Part shown: positions 54,042 through 62,590 of the stretch, piece after piece
Layout of the letters: each line of letters opens with the position of its first letter
Position numbering within the stretch: the stretch's first letter is position 1
Source of the DNA: Diaphorobacter caeni
Lineage (GTDB): Bacteria > Pseudomonadota > Gammaproteobacteria > Burkholderiales > Burkholderiaceae_C
Assembly: GCF_015354245.1 (NCBI RefSeq)
Contig: NZ_JADKYZ010000003.1
Span: 310,001 to 374,000 of the forward strand
Direction of reading: 5' to 3'
Length of the DNA stretch: 64,000 bases
Made by a program: the position numbers and the translations under genes
The notes under the pieces: generated by a model
Seen by the model: only the letters and a program-made list of their open reading frames with translations
What the model was told of the DNA's origin: nothing
Databases searched by the model: none

Positions 54042-54185
54042 TCAGGACTTTTTCACCGAAAGATAAAACAAGATCGCCCCCACGCAGGCCAGCGGTACGG
54101 CAATGGCAATTTGAGAAGAAGTCAACGCGTAAACACTTGCGCCCAGCAAGCCCAGCCCAGCCGTTTGCATGAATTTCTTGTTCAT
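54042..54185 (-). CDS. Small two-helix membrane protein (47 residues)
   Basis: 47 residues, MNKKFMQTAGLGLLGASVYA at the start and ending FYLSVKKS. Two hydrophobic segments (6-22, 27-43) flank a short turn, with positive ends. Its ATG overlaps the TGA of a 26-codon ORF just upstream, which suggests coupled translation. No family recognised. Confidence 0.45.
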   Translation of the reverse strand: MNKKFMQTAGLGLLGASVYALTSSQIAIAVPLACVGAILFYLSVKKS

Positions 54186-54262
54186 ATGTTCTCTGTATAG
54201 CAGCCATCCGGCTGGGTTTTGCTGTTGATCCAGGCGACAAGGTCTGCCGCGTTCTGGTGCAT
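54182..54262 (-). CDS. 26-residue ORF coupled to the small membrane protein
   Basis: MHQNAADLVAWINSKTQPDG is followed by six more residues. AGGGAAG stands 6 bp before its ATG, and the stop overlaps the next start as ATGA. It may be a leader peptide or a tiny partner. Upstream, 54263-54600 holds no gene or clear structure that I can support. Confidence 0.35.
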   Translation of the reverse strand: MHQNAADLVAWINSKTQPDGCYTENI

Positions 54263-54600
54263 GTGTCTTCCCTCTCTTGCCAGGCACGCTGCACCGCAAA
54301 CTCAGCAAGCTACGGCTCAGCGCGAGTGGGGCACTGATCGAACTACATGCACTTTCCGCTTCTGCCAAACGCCAGTTTGTTTCATTCGTTGAAATAATGG
54401 ACAAACCATTGCTTCATCATTGCAAATTTCGATTGAAATTGGAAGGTGTATTGAAGATTTTTTAACGGTAACTTTGTCTTGGTGGTGGGACCGCAATCGG
54501 CCAAAAGCAGACTTTGATTGGCGTGGCCAGGTGCTCCAACGATTCCAGAAGTGCAAAGCTGCTATCCTTTGTCGGAAGCAGTGACCCCGAGAGGAAAGCC

Positions 54601-55440
54601 ATGGCCCAAGCCAAGTCCACAACGCAGCCTGAGGACATCTTTGAAGCAGCTAGGGCGGCCGATGTGGAAGCGACTCGGCAATTCATCGACGCAGGCGCAG
54701 ATTTAGCAGCGTGCAATGCGTATGGATTCACGGCTTTGGAGTGCGCCGCCATGGGTACGAACAACGCGCCGCTGGCCCAAAGCATGGAGGTACTGCACAT
54801 GCTGTTGAAGGCGGGCAGCCCTTTGGAGCATAGCGGTGGCGATTTGGGGCGGACGGCGCTCTATCTGGCCGCAGAATTTTCCCCCAGTGTCGATGTGGTC
54901 CGCCTTTTGCTGGATGCTGGTGCACAGCCTGATGTGCGCAGCAAAGATGGCATCCATGTGGTGGAAAACGCCATGATGCCTGAGGTGCAGGCCCTGCTGT
55001 CGCGCCTGACTGGCTATTCCGTACCGGATGACGAAGACGATGAGCCGGAGTCGCAGAAAATGTCGGCTGCGCAATGGCGGGCGGCAGAACAAAAGATAGC
55101 AACTGTTTTTCAGCAGCTCGACGCGCAAGGCATTATTTGCTTGCAAGACGCCGGCCAAACCCAAGAGGACGCCTTCGATGACTGCAGCGACATTTTTATC
55201 AAACGCGGCGGTGTGGACGCGGGTTTGACCGGCATGTGCTTTTACACCCGCCAAGACCAAAACCGTGCTAAGAAGAGCAGCGACTTGGCCCTGGGCTTTT
55301 GGGGCGCACCAGAAGGTGAACCCGCGGATATGAAGCGCGTGGGGCAGCAGATTGTGGATGCATTTGTGCAGGCACACTTACCGGTTCGCTGGAATGGATC
55401 CGACCGCACGCGTCCCATAGTCGATTTGCGGAGCATATAG
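54601..55440 (+). CDS. Ankyrin-repeat protein with DUF6891-like C-terminus
   Basis: 279 residues from ATG 54601, with GAGAGGAAAG before it; the frame extends 29 codons further up without support. Residues 10-140 form three or four ankyrin repeats (EDIFEAARAADVEATRQFID, YGFTALECAAMG, GRTALYLAAEFSPSVDVVRL). The C-terminal half (MSAAQWRAAEQKI, DDCSDIFIKRGGVDAGLTG, DLALGFWGAPEGE) resembles DUF6891. Function unknown; lies in an accessory patch near a T6SS immunity-type gene. Confidence 0.7.
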   Translation: MAQAKSTTQPEDIFEAARAADVEATRQFIDAGADLAACNAYGFTALECAAMGTNNAPLAQSMEVLHMLLKAGSPLEHSGGDLGRTALYLAAEFSPSVDVVRLLLDAGAQPDVRSKDGIHVVENAMMPEVQALLSRLTGYSVPDDEDDEPESQKMSAAQWRAAEQKIATVFQQLDAQGIICLQDAGQTQEDAFDDCSDIFIKRGGVDAGLTGMCFYTRQDQNRAKKSSDLALGFWGAPEGEPADMKRVGQQIVDAFVQAHLPVRWNGSDRTRPIVDLRSI

Positions 55441-55530
55441 CCATATTTTGGACACTCAAAATCAAGGTAGCCCGGAGCAGACGCGTAAGCTGAATTTTGC
55501 TATTTGTAGTGAGTTTTAAAAGACTCCTCA

Positions 55531-55625
55531 GGGTCGCGTCCTGCCTGTCACTGTCGGCAAGGAGCCGTCGTTTGAGCAACGGTAAGGCGGTCGTCCGCAA
55601 TGATGGGTCGTGTCCTGCCGGTCAC
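55531..55625 (+). repeat. Short direct repeat between ankyrin and DUF3396 genes
   Basis: GGGTCGCGTCCTGCCTGTCAC (55531-55551 region) recurs at 55605-55625 with two differences, inside the 223-bp gap between converging genes. No coding sequence is seen there. Confidence 0.5.
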
Positions 55626-55663
55626 GTAGGACTGATATCTGCACTCCACGTAAACACCCTGGA

Positions 55664-56692
55664 TCAAGGGATGTCGAATGCTTCTAACCATCGCATTGCC
55701 CGCTCTCCCCTGAAATCAAGCAGGCTTGAGGGGTTGATCTTCGGCAACCGCACGGGCCGTAGCACCGCAGCCACTTCCCGATATACCGCTGGCAGGTTTC
55801 CGGTGGTCACGTCCCCAATCTGCGGAGCCTCACCCGCCCGGATCAGAACGCCTTTGGGCAGCTCGACCACACCGATTTCCGGGTTGGTCAGTCTGGTTCG
55901 CAGTGCAGTCAGTCCCCCGAGCATTCGGACCTGCCCTTCGCTCAGAAAGTTCAGCCAGTTGACCCGCTTGAGGAACGCTCGCGGCTCACCACGCTCACGC
56001 AACTCTGGATCATCAAGGTCACGTCGGTACAGTTGGGTGCCTGTGCCAAGCCAGATGCCCGCAAGATCAAGGCTTGGGTAGCGGCTCAACAGAGCCCCCA
56101 CACGCTCGCGTACAAGCAGATTGCTGTCCGACGGTGGATTGAGGAGTTCAGCTTCCAAACCATAGCCGGCACTGCCGGAAATGAATGCCCCCTGCAAAGC
56201 CTCCAGCTCACAAAGCCACGCAACAAAGCGATCTGGCTCTGCGAGAGGGTGATCGAGTGGAAATGAAATGGAAACGGACGAGCAGCGCAGGTTCGGATGG
56301 AACTCCGGGTTCCGCCAATTGCGTAGACTCTCCAATGTGACAACGGGCTGCGTACGCGCTACAAAGTCGATGGCGAGCATGGCCGCACTGGTACCGTACT
56401 CAACGCCTTGAAGGTGAAGCGAATACACCTTCGGGGGATAGGGTGTCGGAGCTTCAAACCAAGTCTTTACAGATGCATCCAGCTTGGACGTAAGCTTCCT
56501 GAACCTGCCCGAACCCGTAGAGACATAGCCCAACGCATCGCCTAATGCGGCCCTTGTGTGGTCATAAGCGTCGAGCATCTCACGGCCATCTGCCCACGGA
56601 ATAAAAATCTCAAACCGAAGCGATGGGCGAATGAGCGGTATGCATCCAGCATCAAGGAAAAGTTCCGGGATCGTCGTAATTGCCTCAGACAT
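55664..56692 (-). CDS. DUF3396 family, type VI immunity-like protein
   Basis: 342 residues. Segments such as VYSLHLQGVEYGTSAAMLAI, ISGSAGYGLEAELLN, KRVNWLNFLSEGQVRMLGG and VLIRAGEAPQIGDV fit DUF3396, whose studied members protect against phospholipase or other T6SS effectors. No effector gene lies next to it: upstream is a 278-bp gap, downstream a converging ankyrin gene. It may be an orphan immunity gene taken up as defence. Lower GC than its neighbours. Confidence 0.7.
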   Translation of the reverse strand: MSEAITTIPELFLDAGCIPLIRPSLRFEIFIPWADGREMLDAYDHTRAALGDALGYVSTGSGRFRKLTSKLDASVKTWFEAPTPYPPKVYSLHLQGVEYGTSAAMLAIDFVARTQPVVTLESLRNWRNPEFHPNLRCSSVSISFPLDHPLAEPDRFVAWLCELEALQGAFISGSAGYGLEAELLNPPSDSNLLVRERVGALLSRYPSLDLAGIWLGTGTQLYRRDLDDPELRERGEPRAFLKRVNWLNFLSEGQVRMLGGLTALRTRLTNPEIGVVELPKGVLIRAGEAPQIGDVTTGNLPAVYREVAAVLRPVRLPKINPSSLLDFRGERAMRWLEAFDIP

Positions 56693-56970
56693 TCAGGAAT
56701 TCCAAAATAAAGGGTCAAGGAATACGGACCGAAGCAATCGGTCTGACACCAAGCACCAAGCCCTGGCAACACCAGTCTGAGCAACATCAATGGCCGCCAT
56801 GGTAGCAATTGAGGGTAAATTTTAAGCAATAACGTCGGCCAGGCGAGTGTCACTTGTGGGGCGTTTTCACCCATAGAAAGCCCCTCCGTCACCAACAACA
56901 CCGACGACCCTTCAATGCACCGGTTCCCTGCAGCGATGCATTCAATCCCATCCGCCTCGTCGCCCGACCC

Positions 56971-57762
56971 TCACGCCGCTATCCGTGTCTCCCTCGTCCC
57001 CAGAATCCAGGGCAGCGCTACCGTCGCTGGCGCGCGGACGATCAGGTCGGCTGCGTCGTCCAGTTCGCTGGGGGCGGTGTTCACGATGATGACCTTGGCG
57101 CCCACGCGCGCAGCCAGGCGGGCCAGCCCCGCCGCGGGATAAACGGCTCCGGCCGTGCCCACCACCAGCATCAGGTCGCAGGCCTCCGCAGCCTTTTGCG
57201 CGGCGTCGAGGACGCGGTAAGGCAATGCCTCGCCAAACCAGACGACGGCCGGTCGAACGAGATTGCCGCAGCGGTCGCAGTGCGGTGGATCGCCTGCCTC
57301 GGCGTGGTCGAGGTGACAGCAGTCCTTGGGGGTGTCGAGCCAGCTCTGGGTGTTCAGGTCGCCGTGCAGGCACAGCACGCCGGGGCTTCCCGCGCGGCGG
57401 TGCAGGCCGTCGACGTTCTGTGTGACCAGAGTGAACGCGCCGGCCTTGTGTGATGCTTCAAAGGCCGCGAGCGCGTAGTGGCCTGCGTTGGGATTCACCT
57501 TGGCGACGAGTTCGCGCCGGTATTCGTACCAGCGCCAGACCATGGCGGGGTTGGCGCGGTAGCCGGCCTGCGAGGCCATGTCCTCGGGACGGTACTGCGA
57601 CCAGAAACCGGTCTGCGCGTCGCGGAAAGTGGGCACTCCGGATTCGGCACTGATGCCGGCTCCGGTGAGCACCACGATGTTTCTGGCCGCCGCCACCCAT
57701 TGGGCAGCGACGGCCATGGACTCTTCTTGCTCGGTCTGCCCTGTCGATTCTTCGTCGTTCAT
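56971..57762 (-). CDS. Sir2-type NAD-dependent protein deacylase
   Basis: 263 residues. GAGISAESGVPTFRD (NAD-binding), VTQNVDGLHRRAG, the catalytic His in LCLHGDLN, a four-Cys zinc site (CC...CDRC) and RPAVVWFGEALP are intact. WYEYRREL supplies the Tyr-x-x-Arg pair that in CobB and SIRT5 reads acyl-lysines with a negative charge, so desuccinylation as well as deacetylation is possible. It is followed by rlmB with 34 bp between. Confidence 0.9.
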   Translation of the reverse strand: MNDEESTGQTEQEESMAVAAQWVAAARNIVVLTGAGISAESGVPTFRDAQTGFWSQYRPEDMASQAGYRANPAMVWRWYEYRRELVAKVNPNAGHYALAAFEASHKAGAFTLVTQNVDGLHRRAGSPGVLCLHGDLNTQSWLDTPKDCCHLDHAEAGDPPHCDRCGNLVRPAVVWFGEALPYRVLDAAQKAAEACDLMLVVGTAGAVYPAAGLARLAARVGAKVIIVNTAPSELDDAADLIVRAPATVALPWILGTRETRIAA

Positions 57763-57796
57763 GTTGACGATCCTTGCTGGTTCACCCGCCTGGCAA

Positions 57797-58549
57797 TCAG
57801 CCGCCGCGCTGGCGCAGCGCCTCGTAGAGGCACACGCCGCTCGCGACCGAAACGTTCAGGCTTTCGACCGCGCCCTTCATCGGAATGGACACCAGCTGAT
57901 CGCAGGTCTTGCGCGTGAGCTGGCGCATGCCGTCGCCTTCGGCGCCCAGCACCAGCGCCACGGCGCCCTTCAAATCGACCTCGTAGATCGTCCTGTCGGC
58001 ATCGCCGCTGGTGCCGATGCACCAGATGTTGCGCTCTTTCAGCTCGTTGAGGGTGCGCGCCAGATTGGTCACCATGAAGTACGGCACGGTCTCGGCCGCG
58101 CCGCTGGCCACCTTGGCCACGGTGGCGTTGATGCCCGCCGCGTTGTCCTTGGGGGCGATCACCGCATGCACGCCCGCGCCGTCGGCCACGCGCAGGCAGG
58201 CGCCGAGGTTGTGCGGATCGGTCACGCCGTCCAGCACCAGCAGCAGCGGGTTCTTCACGCCATCCGCTTCAAGTTGGTCGAGCAGGTCGTCGAGCGACTT
58301 CACCTGCGCGATCTCCTGGACCCGCGCGGCCACGCCCTGGTGGCCGTGGCTGCCCGCGAGCTTGGCGATGCGCAGCGAATCGGCCTCGATCAGTCGCACG
58401 CCCGCCTCTTTCGCGCGGTCCACGAACTGGCGCATGCGCGCGTCGCGGCGGGTGGATTCGAAGTAGACCTCGATGATCGATTGCGGCGCCGTTTTCATGC
58501 GCACGCCGACGGCATGGAAGCCGAACAGGACTTTGGGGGAAGATGACAT
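57797..58549 (-). CDS. rlmB: 23S rRNA (guanosine-2'-O)-methyltransferase RlmB
   Basis: 250 residues. The N-terminal substrate-binding part (LFGFHAVGVRMKTAPQSIIE) and SpoU/TrmH domain with motif 1 DGVTDPHNLGACLRVADGAG, motif 2 LGAEGDGMRQLTRK and motif 3 IPMKGAVESLNVSVASGVCL are present, with trefoil knot residues intact. It methylates G2251 of 23S rRNA. Confidence 0.94.
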   Translation of the reverse strand: MSSSPKVLFGFHAVGVRMKTAPQSIIEVYFESTRRDARMRQFVDRAKEAGVRLIEADSLRIAKLAGSHGHQGVAARVQEIAQVKSLDDLLDQLEADGVKNPLLLVLDGVTDPHNLGACLRVADGAGVHAVIAPKDNAAGINATVAKVASGAAETVPYFMVTNLARTLNELKERNIWCIGTSGDADRTIYEVDLKGAVALVLGAEGDGMRQLTRKTCDQLVSIPMKGAVESLNVSVASGVCLYEALRQRGG

Positions 58550-58598
58550 CCCGCCATTATCCTGCGCCGGGGTATCTCCTATCAGCCAACCAAGGAAA

Positions 58599-60212
58599 TC
58601 ACGGCCGTCCCTTGCGGGACTCCGGCAGCGGCACCATCACCGGCTGGCCCGGCGTGGTGCAGCCGGTGTCGCAGCAGCGGCCAGGCTGGCGGTTGCGGGT
58701 GATTGAACGCTCGCCGCTCTCCGCCAGCACGCCGCGGTCCAGCAGGCGCTCGACCAGATCGACCTTGTTGCCAAGCGGATAGTTGCGCCAGATCTCCTGC
58801 TTGAGCGCTGCGGGCGAGCCTCCTCCGTGCAGACTGATCAGCGAATACCAGCCGGCCTGATAGGACGCCGTCAGATCCTCCATGAAGCGCGCGACCTCGA
58901 TGCGCTTGTCGTACGGCACATCGGGATTGGCGCGCAGCACCTCGGCCAGACTCGCGGCGGTGGCGGGGTTGTGGTCTTCATCGGGTCCCGGCAAGGCGAC
59001 GATCAGTCCGCCCGAGACTTCGTGCGCAAGGCGATGCATGTCGTAGATCTGCGTGGCCAGCAGCAGCTTCCCGATGTTGCTGAACACCGCGTCGGGCATG
59101 AAGCCGCCGCTGTGCGCGTCCTGCGTCGCATACACGCTGGCCGCCACGCCGCAGGCGAAAAAGCCCTCGACGATCTTGATGAGCTCGACCATGGGCTCGC
59201 GCAGATTGCTCTTCGCATCGGGATCGAGGCCGTTGGCCTCGCACATCAGCGCACCCGCGCCGATCAGCAGATCGCCAAAGCCCGCGCGCGCCGCGATGCA
59301 GCTGTGGCGATGGTGCGTGGCGTAGCTGTAGGTCAGCACATGGCTCAGTTCCCATTCGCCCTCGAAGAACACGCGGTCCCAGGGCACGAACACCTTGTCG
59401 AAGATGACCACTGCCGTCGACTGGCCGAACTTGCGCGAGAACAGCGCGTCGCCATGTTCGAGCTTGTCGCCGGGCCGGCCCGCAGGCCGCGAGACCATGG
59501 TTACGCCCTTGGCGTCCACCGGCACCGCGCAGCAGACGGCGAAGTCCGCGTCTTCCCTGCTCATGTTGCGGCTGGGCATGACCAGCAGCTCGTGCATGTA
59601 GGGCGCGCCGGTCACGATGGCCTTGGTGCCGCTGATGACGATGCCCTTGGCGTCGCGGCTGACGACGTGCACATAGGCATCGGTGTTGGCCTGCTGGTGC
59701 GGCTTCTTGCTGCGGTCGCCCTTGGCGTCGGTCATCGCCACGCCGAGGGCGATGTCACGATCCTGCACATCGGCAAGATAGGCGGCGAAGCGCTCGCGAT
59801 GCTCGCTGCCGCCGCGCGCGTCGTCGATGCGCGCGACCGCCTGGGCGATGCCGTTGAGCGCGTCATGCCCCAGATAGCGCTGGGCGCAGCCGGTTTCCTG
59901 GCACATCACGCGCACCACTTCGAGCTTGTTGAGCAGGTCGCCCGAGGACTCGTTGATGTGCAGCATGCGGTTGACGACGCGATTGCGGCTGCTTTGGGTG
60001 GCGAGCGCCATCGGCTGCACTTCGGGGCGCAGCGCGAAGTCGTAGGTGAACGACAGCGCATTCACGCCGGGGCGCAGCGACGGCGCGTCGGCCACGCTGT
60101 CGATGAGCTGCCCGTCCACGTAGACGACGGGCTTGAGCCGCCTGAGCGATTCGCGGTATTCCTCGCCACTCATCAGTCGGGCGCGGTCCGGCGCGGGGGT
60201 TTCAGTCTGCAT
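58599..60212 (-). CDS. HpaB/AbfD-family flavoprotein
   Basis: 537 residues from ATG 60212, preceded by GAAGGAGACAAC. The acyl-CoA-dehydrogenase-like fold of the 4-hydroxyphenylacetate 3-hydroxylase family is clear; AMTDAKGDRSKKPHQQANTD and GTKAIVTGAPYMHELLVMPS are nearer to 4-hydroxybutyryl-CoA dehydratase (AbfD) than to HpaB. Cys pair MCQETGC is kept with altered spacing, the His of THHRHS aligns, but the last Fe-S Cys seems replaced by Ala. A C-terminal Cys pair (GRCCDTGC) is extra. Either a flavin hydroxylase or an unusual dehydratase. Divergent TetR gene probably controls it. Confidence 0.7.
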   Translation of the reverse strand: MQTETPAPDRARLMSGEEYRESLRRLKPVVYVDGQLIDSVADAPSLRPGVNALSFTYDFALRPEVQPMALATQSSRNRVVNRMLHINESSGDLLNKLEVVRVMCQETGCAQRYLGHDALNGIAQAVARIDDARGGSEHRERFAAYLADVQDRDIALGVAMTDAKGDRSKKPHQQANTDAYVHVVSRDAKGIVISGTKAIVTGAPYMHELLVMPSRNMSREDADFAVCCAVPVDAKGVTMVSRPAGRPGDKLEHGDALFSRKFGQSTAVVIFDKVFVPWDRVFFEGEWELSHVLTYSYATHHRHSCIAARAGFGDLLIGAGALMCEANGLDPDAKSNLREPMVELIKIVEGFFACGVAASVYATQDAHSGGFMPDAVFSNIGKLLLATQIYDMHRLAHEVSGGLIVALPGPDEDHNPATAASLAEVLRANPDVPYDKRIEVARFMEDLTASYQAGWYSLISLHGGGSPAALKQEIWRNYPLGNKVDLVERLLDRGVLAESGERSITRNRQPGRCCDTGCTTPGQPVMVPLPESRKGRP

Positions 60213-60247
60213 TGTTGTCTCCTTCATCGTAGAGGTTGGCACGAGTT

Positions 60248-60264
60248 ATTGAACACCGTTCAAT
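60248..60264. promoter_or_regulatory. Candidate TetR operator
   Basis: ATTGAAC-ACC-GTTCAAT has perfect 7-bp arms midway between the divergent flavoprotein and TetR genes. A partial second copy, AAACACTGTTCAG, follows at 60269-60281, as in tandem operator sites. Confidence 0.6.
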
Positions 60265-60308
60265 ATTTAAACACTGTTCAGCAAATTCGACAATCCCTAC
60301 AATGCGAC

Positions 60309-60986
60309 ATGCCCAGACCTGCCGCCGCCGCCGTACCCGCCACCAAACCGACTCCCACTGCCACCCGCCCCACGCGCCAGAAGACGCTGTCGGACGCGCG
60401 GCGCCAGCATGTGCTGGATGCCGCGCGCACGGTGTTCTTCGAGCACGGCCTCGAGGGCACGAGCATCCGCGAGATCGCCAAGCAGGCCGGTTACACGCCC
60501 GGCGCTATCTACAGCTATTTCGCGAGCAAGGAGGATGTCTACGCTGCGCTGCTGGGCGAATCGCTGGAGCGGCTGAACGACGCGGTGCAGGCCGCCCTCG
60601 CCCCTTCTTCTTCTTCGAAGGCCGAGGCACGTCTCGACGCCTCCGCCAGTGCGTTCTTCCGGTTCTACGCCGACAACCCGCGCGATCTCGACTTGGGCTT
60701 TTATCTCTTTCAGGGCATGCAGCCACGCGGTCTCACGGCCGAACTCAACGAGCGGCTCAACCAGCGGCTGCGCGACTCGCTCGCACCGGTCGAAGCGGCT
60801 CTGCAGGAGCTCGGCATGGACGCGGCGAACGCGCTCGCGGAAGTGACCGCGCTGTTCGCGCATGCGGTGGGCCTGCTGGTGCTGAGCCACACGGGCCGCA
60901 TCCGCATGTTCCGCCAGCAGTCGAGCGAACTGTTTGCCGCCTATCTGCAGCAGTTGGCGGCACGCGCAGTGCGTGCTGCGCGCTGA
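60309..60986 (+). CDS. TetR-family transcriptional regulator
   Basis: 225 residues from ATG 60309; the frame continues upstream for 1.4 kb but only as a shadow of the divergent gene. After a Pro/Ala/Thr-rich lead (1-25), the HTH is ARRQHVLDAARTVFFEHG and TSIREIAKQAGYTPGAIYSY FASKEDVY in order. The ligand domain is 80-225. It likely represses the divergent flavoprotein gene through the palindrome between them. Confidence 0.92.
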   Translation: MPRPAAAAVPATKPTPTATRPTRQKTLSDARRQHVLDAARTVFFEHGLEGTSIREIAKQAGYTPGAIYSYFASKEDVYAALLGESLERLNDAVQAALAPSSSSKAEARLDASASAFFRFYADNPRDLDLGFYLFQGMQPRGLTAELNERLNQRLRDSLAPVEAALQELGMDAANALAEVTALFAHAVGLLVLSHTGRIRMFRQQSSELFAAYLQQLAARAVRAAR

Positions 60987-61070
60987 ATCGAACCCGACCG
61001 GCAGCGGGGAATATGCCCGCCCGGTAAAATCACGGTACACGGAGGCTGCACCTCGGCCCCGTGCCGCCCG

Positions 61071-61098
61071 CACCGCGCCCCATCCGCGCGGTGTTTTT
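61071..61098 (+). terminator. Terminator between tetR and sstT
   Basis: CACCGCG pairs with CGCGGTG around a short loop and is followed by five T. It could end the tetR transcript or act as an attenuator in the sstT leader, 80 bp before the sstT start. Confidence 0.6.
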
Positions 61099-61177
61099 CA
61101 TTCCAGATGCACTCGGAGTCCTCCGGCTGCCACTGGACCACCCACTGCCGCGCCACCACAAGCGACACGGCTCTGGC

Positions 61178-62401
61178 ATGGATTCGCCGATCATGATTCT
61201 CGCTCCCGTTGTGAGCTGGTTGCAACGCACCAGCCTCGTCGCCCAGATCGCTATCGCACTGGTTCTTGGCATCGTCATCGCGCTCGCTGCGCCGGGGCTG
61301 GCCACGCAGCTCTCGATTCTTGGCACGCTGTTCATCGCGGCGCTCAAGGCCGTCGCGCCGGTGCTGGTGTTCGTGCTGGTGATCGCCGCGATCAGCAACC
61401 ACAAAGTGGGCGAGAGCACGCTGATCAAGCCAGTGCTGGCCCTCTACGCCGTAGGCACGCTGGCCGCGGCCGCGACGGGTGTGGCGGCGAGCTTCATGTT
61501 CCCGAGCACGCTGGTGCTGGACGTCCCGGTCAATGCGGCCAAGGCACCGGGTTCGATCTCGGAAGTGCTTCTGGATCTGCTGATGAACGTGACGAGCAAT
61601 CCCGTCAAGGCGATCGCCGAGGCCAACTACATCGGCATCCTCGCCTGGGCCGTGGGTCTCGGCATGGCGCTGCGCCACGCGAGCGAGACCACGCGCGGCA
61701 CGCTGCAGGAGCTGTCGGATGCCGTCACGCGCATCATCCAGATCGTCATCCGCTTCGCGCCCCTTGGCATTCTGGGGCTGGTCGCCACCACCTTCGCCGA
61801 TGCCGGTCTGCAGGCGCTCAAGGGCTATGCGCACCTGCTCATCGTGCTCGTGGGCTGCATGCTGTTCGTGGCGCTGGTGATCAATCCCATCATCGTGTGG
61901 TTCATGATCCGCAGGAACCCCTTCCCGCTGGTGCTGACCTGTCTGCGCGAGAGCGGCGTGACCGCATTCTTCACCCGCAGTTCGGCCGCCAACATCCCCA
62001 TCAATCTTGCGCTGGCCAAACGCCTCAATCTGCACGAGGACACCTACAGCGTCGCGATTCCCCTCGGCGCGACGATCAACATGGCGGGCGCCGCCATCAC
62101 CATCAGCGTGCTGTCGCTGGCCGCCGCGCACACGCTCGGCATCAACGTCGACGTGCCGACCGCGCTGCTGCTGTGCGTCGTCGCCTCGGTCTGCGCCTGT
62201 GGCGCGTCGGGCGTGGCGGGTGGTTCGCTGCTGCTGATTCCGCTGGCCTGCAGCCTGTTCGGCATCTCCAACGACGTGGCGATGCAGGTCGTGGGCATCG
62301 GCTTCATCATCGGCATCCTGCAGGATTCGACGGAAACCGCGCTGAACTCTTCGACCGACGTGATCTTCACCGCCGCCGCCAGCATGGCGGCTGAACGCTG
62401 A
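61178..62401 (+). CDS. sstT: Serine/threonine:sodium symporter SstT
   Basis: 407 residues from ATG 61178 (a second ATG five codons on is possible). About eight membrane helices of the DAACS (glutamate-transporter-like) fold. [16 protein letters not shown] and [18 protein letters not shown] are the SstT hairpin and substrate motifs, and [20 protein letters not shown] ends the substrate site. Imports L-serine and L-threonine with Na+. Confidence 0.92.
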   Translation: MDSPIMILAPVVSWLQRTSLVAQIAIALVLGIVIALAAPGLATQLSILGTLFIAALKAVAPVLVFVLVIAAISNHKVGESTLIKPVLALYAVGTLAAAATGVAASFMFPSTLVLDVPVNAAKAPGSISEVLLDLLMNVTSNPVKAIAEANYIGILAWAVGLGMALRHASETTRGTLQELSDAVTRIIQIVIRFAPLGILGLVATTFADAGLQALKGYAHLLIVLVGCMLFVALVINPIIVWFMIRRNPFPLVLTCLRESGVTAFFTRSSAANIPINLALAKRLNLHEDTYSVAIPLGATINMAGAAITISVLSLAAAHTLGINVDVPTALLLCVVASVCACGASGVAGGSLLLIPLACSLFGISNDVAMQVVGIGFIIGILQDSTETALNSSTDVIFTAAASMAAER

Positions 62402-62545
62402 TCCCCCTGAGTCGCTTCGCGCCTTCCCCCGCTCTCGAAACGCTTTGCGTTTCGGGCGGGGGACGCAGCCAGCGCGGCGGGGCGGCCCTTGCGCGGCTGC
62501 ACTCGCCTGGGCCGCGCCGAGTTCCCTGGGCCGCGCCGAATTCAA
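62402..62545. repeat. GC-rich intergenic repeat after sstT
   Basis: A nested hairpin CCCCCGC-CGAAACGC/GCGTTTCG-GCGGGGG spans 62426-62462 and could end sstT transcripts. Two abutting 19-mers, CCTGGGCCGCGCCGAGTTC and the same with A for G, follow at 62506-62543. Such blocks look like dispersed repeats of this bacterial group; copy number cannot be judged from one window. Confidence 0.6.
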
Positions 62546-62590
62546 GAGTTACGCAAACTGCACAGAGCCACGGGTCACTGAGCCCGTCGC

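Noticed and set aside
56542-56901. A 119-codon minus-strand frame overlapping the start of the DUF3396 gene.
   Set aside because: No ribosome site or conserved motif; its 3' half is out of frame over conserved DUF3396 codons. A lost effector end cannot be proven.
58599-60212. Naming the flavoprotein 4-hydroxybutyryl-CoA dehydratase.
   Set aside because: The Fe-S ligand set appears incomplete, so only the wider family is claimed.
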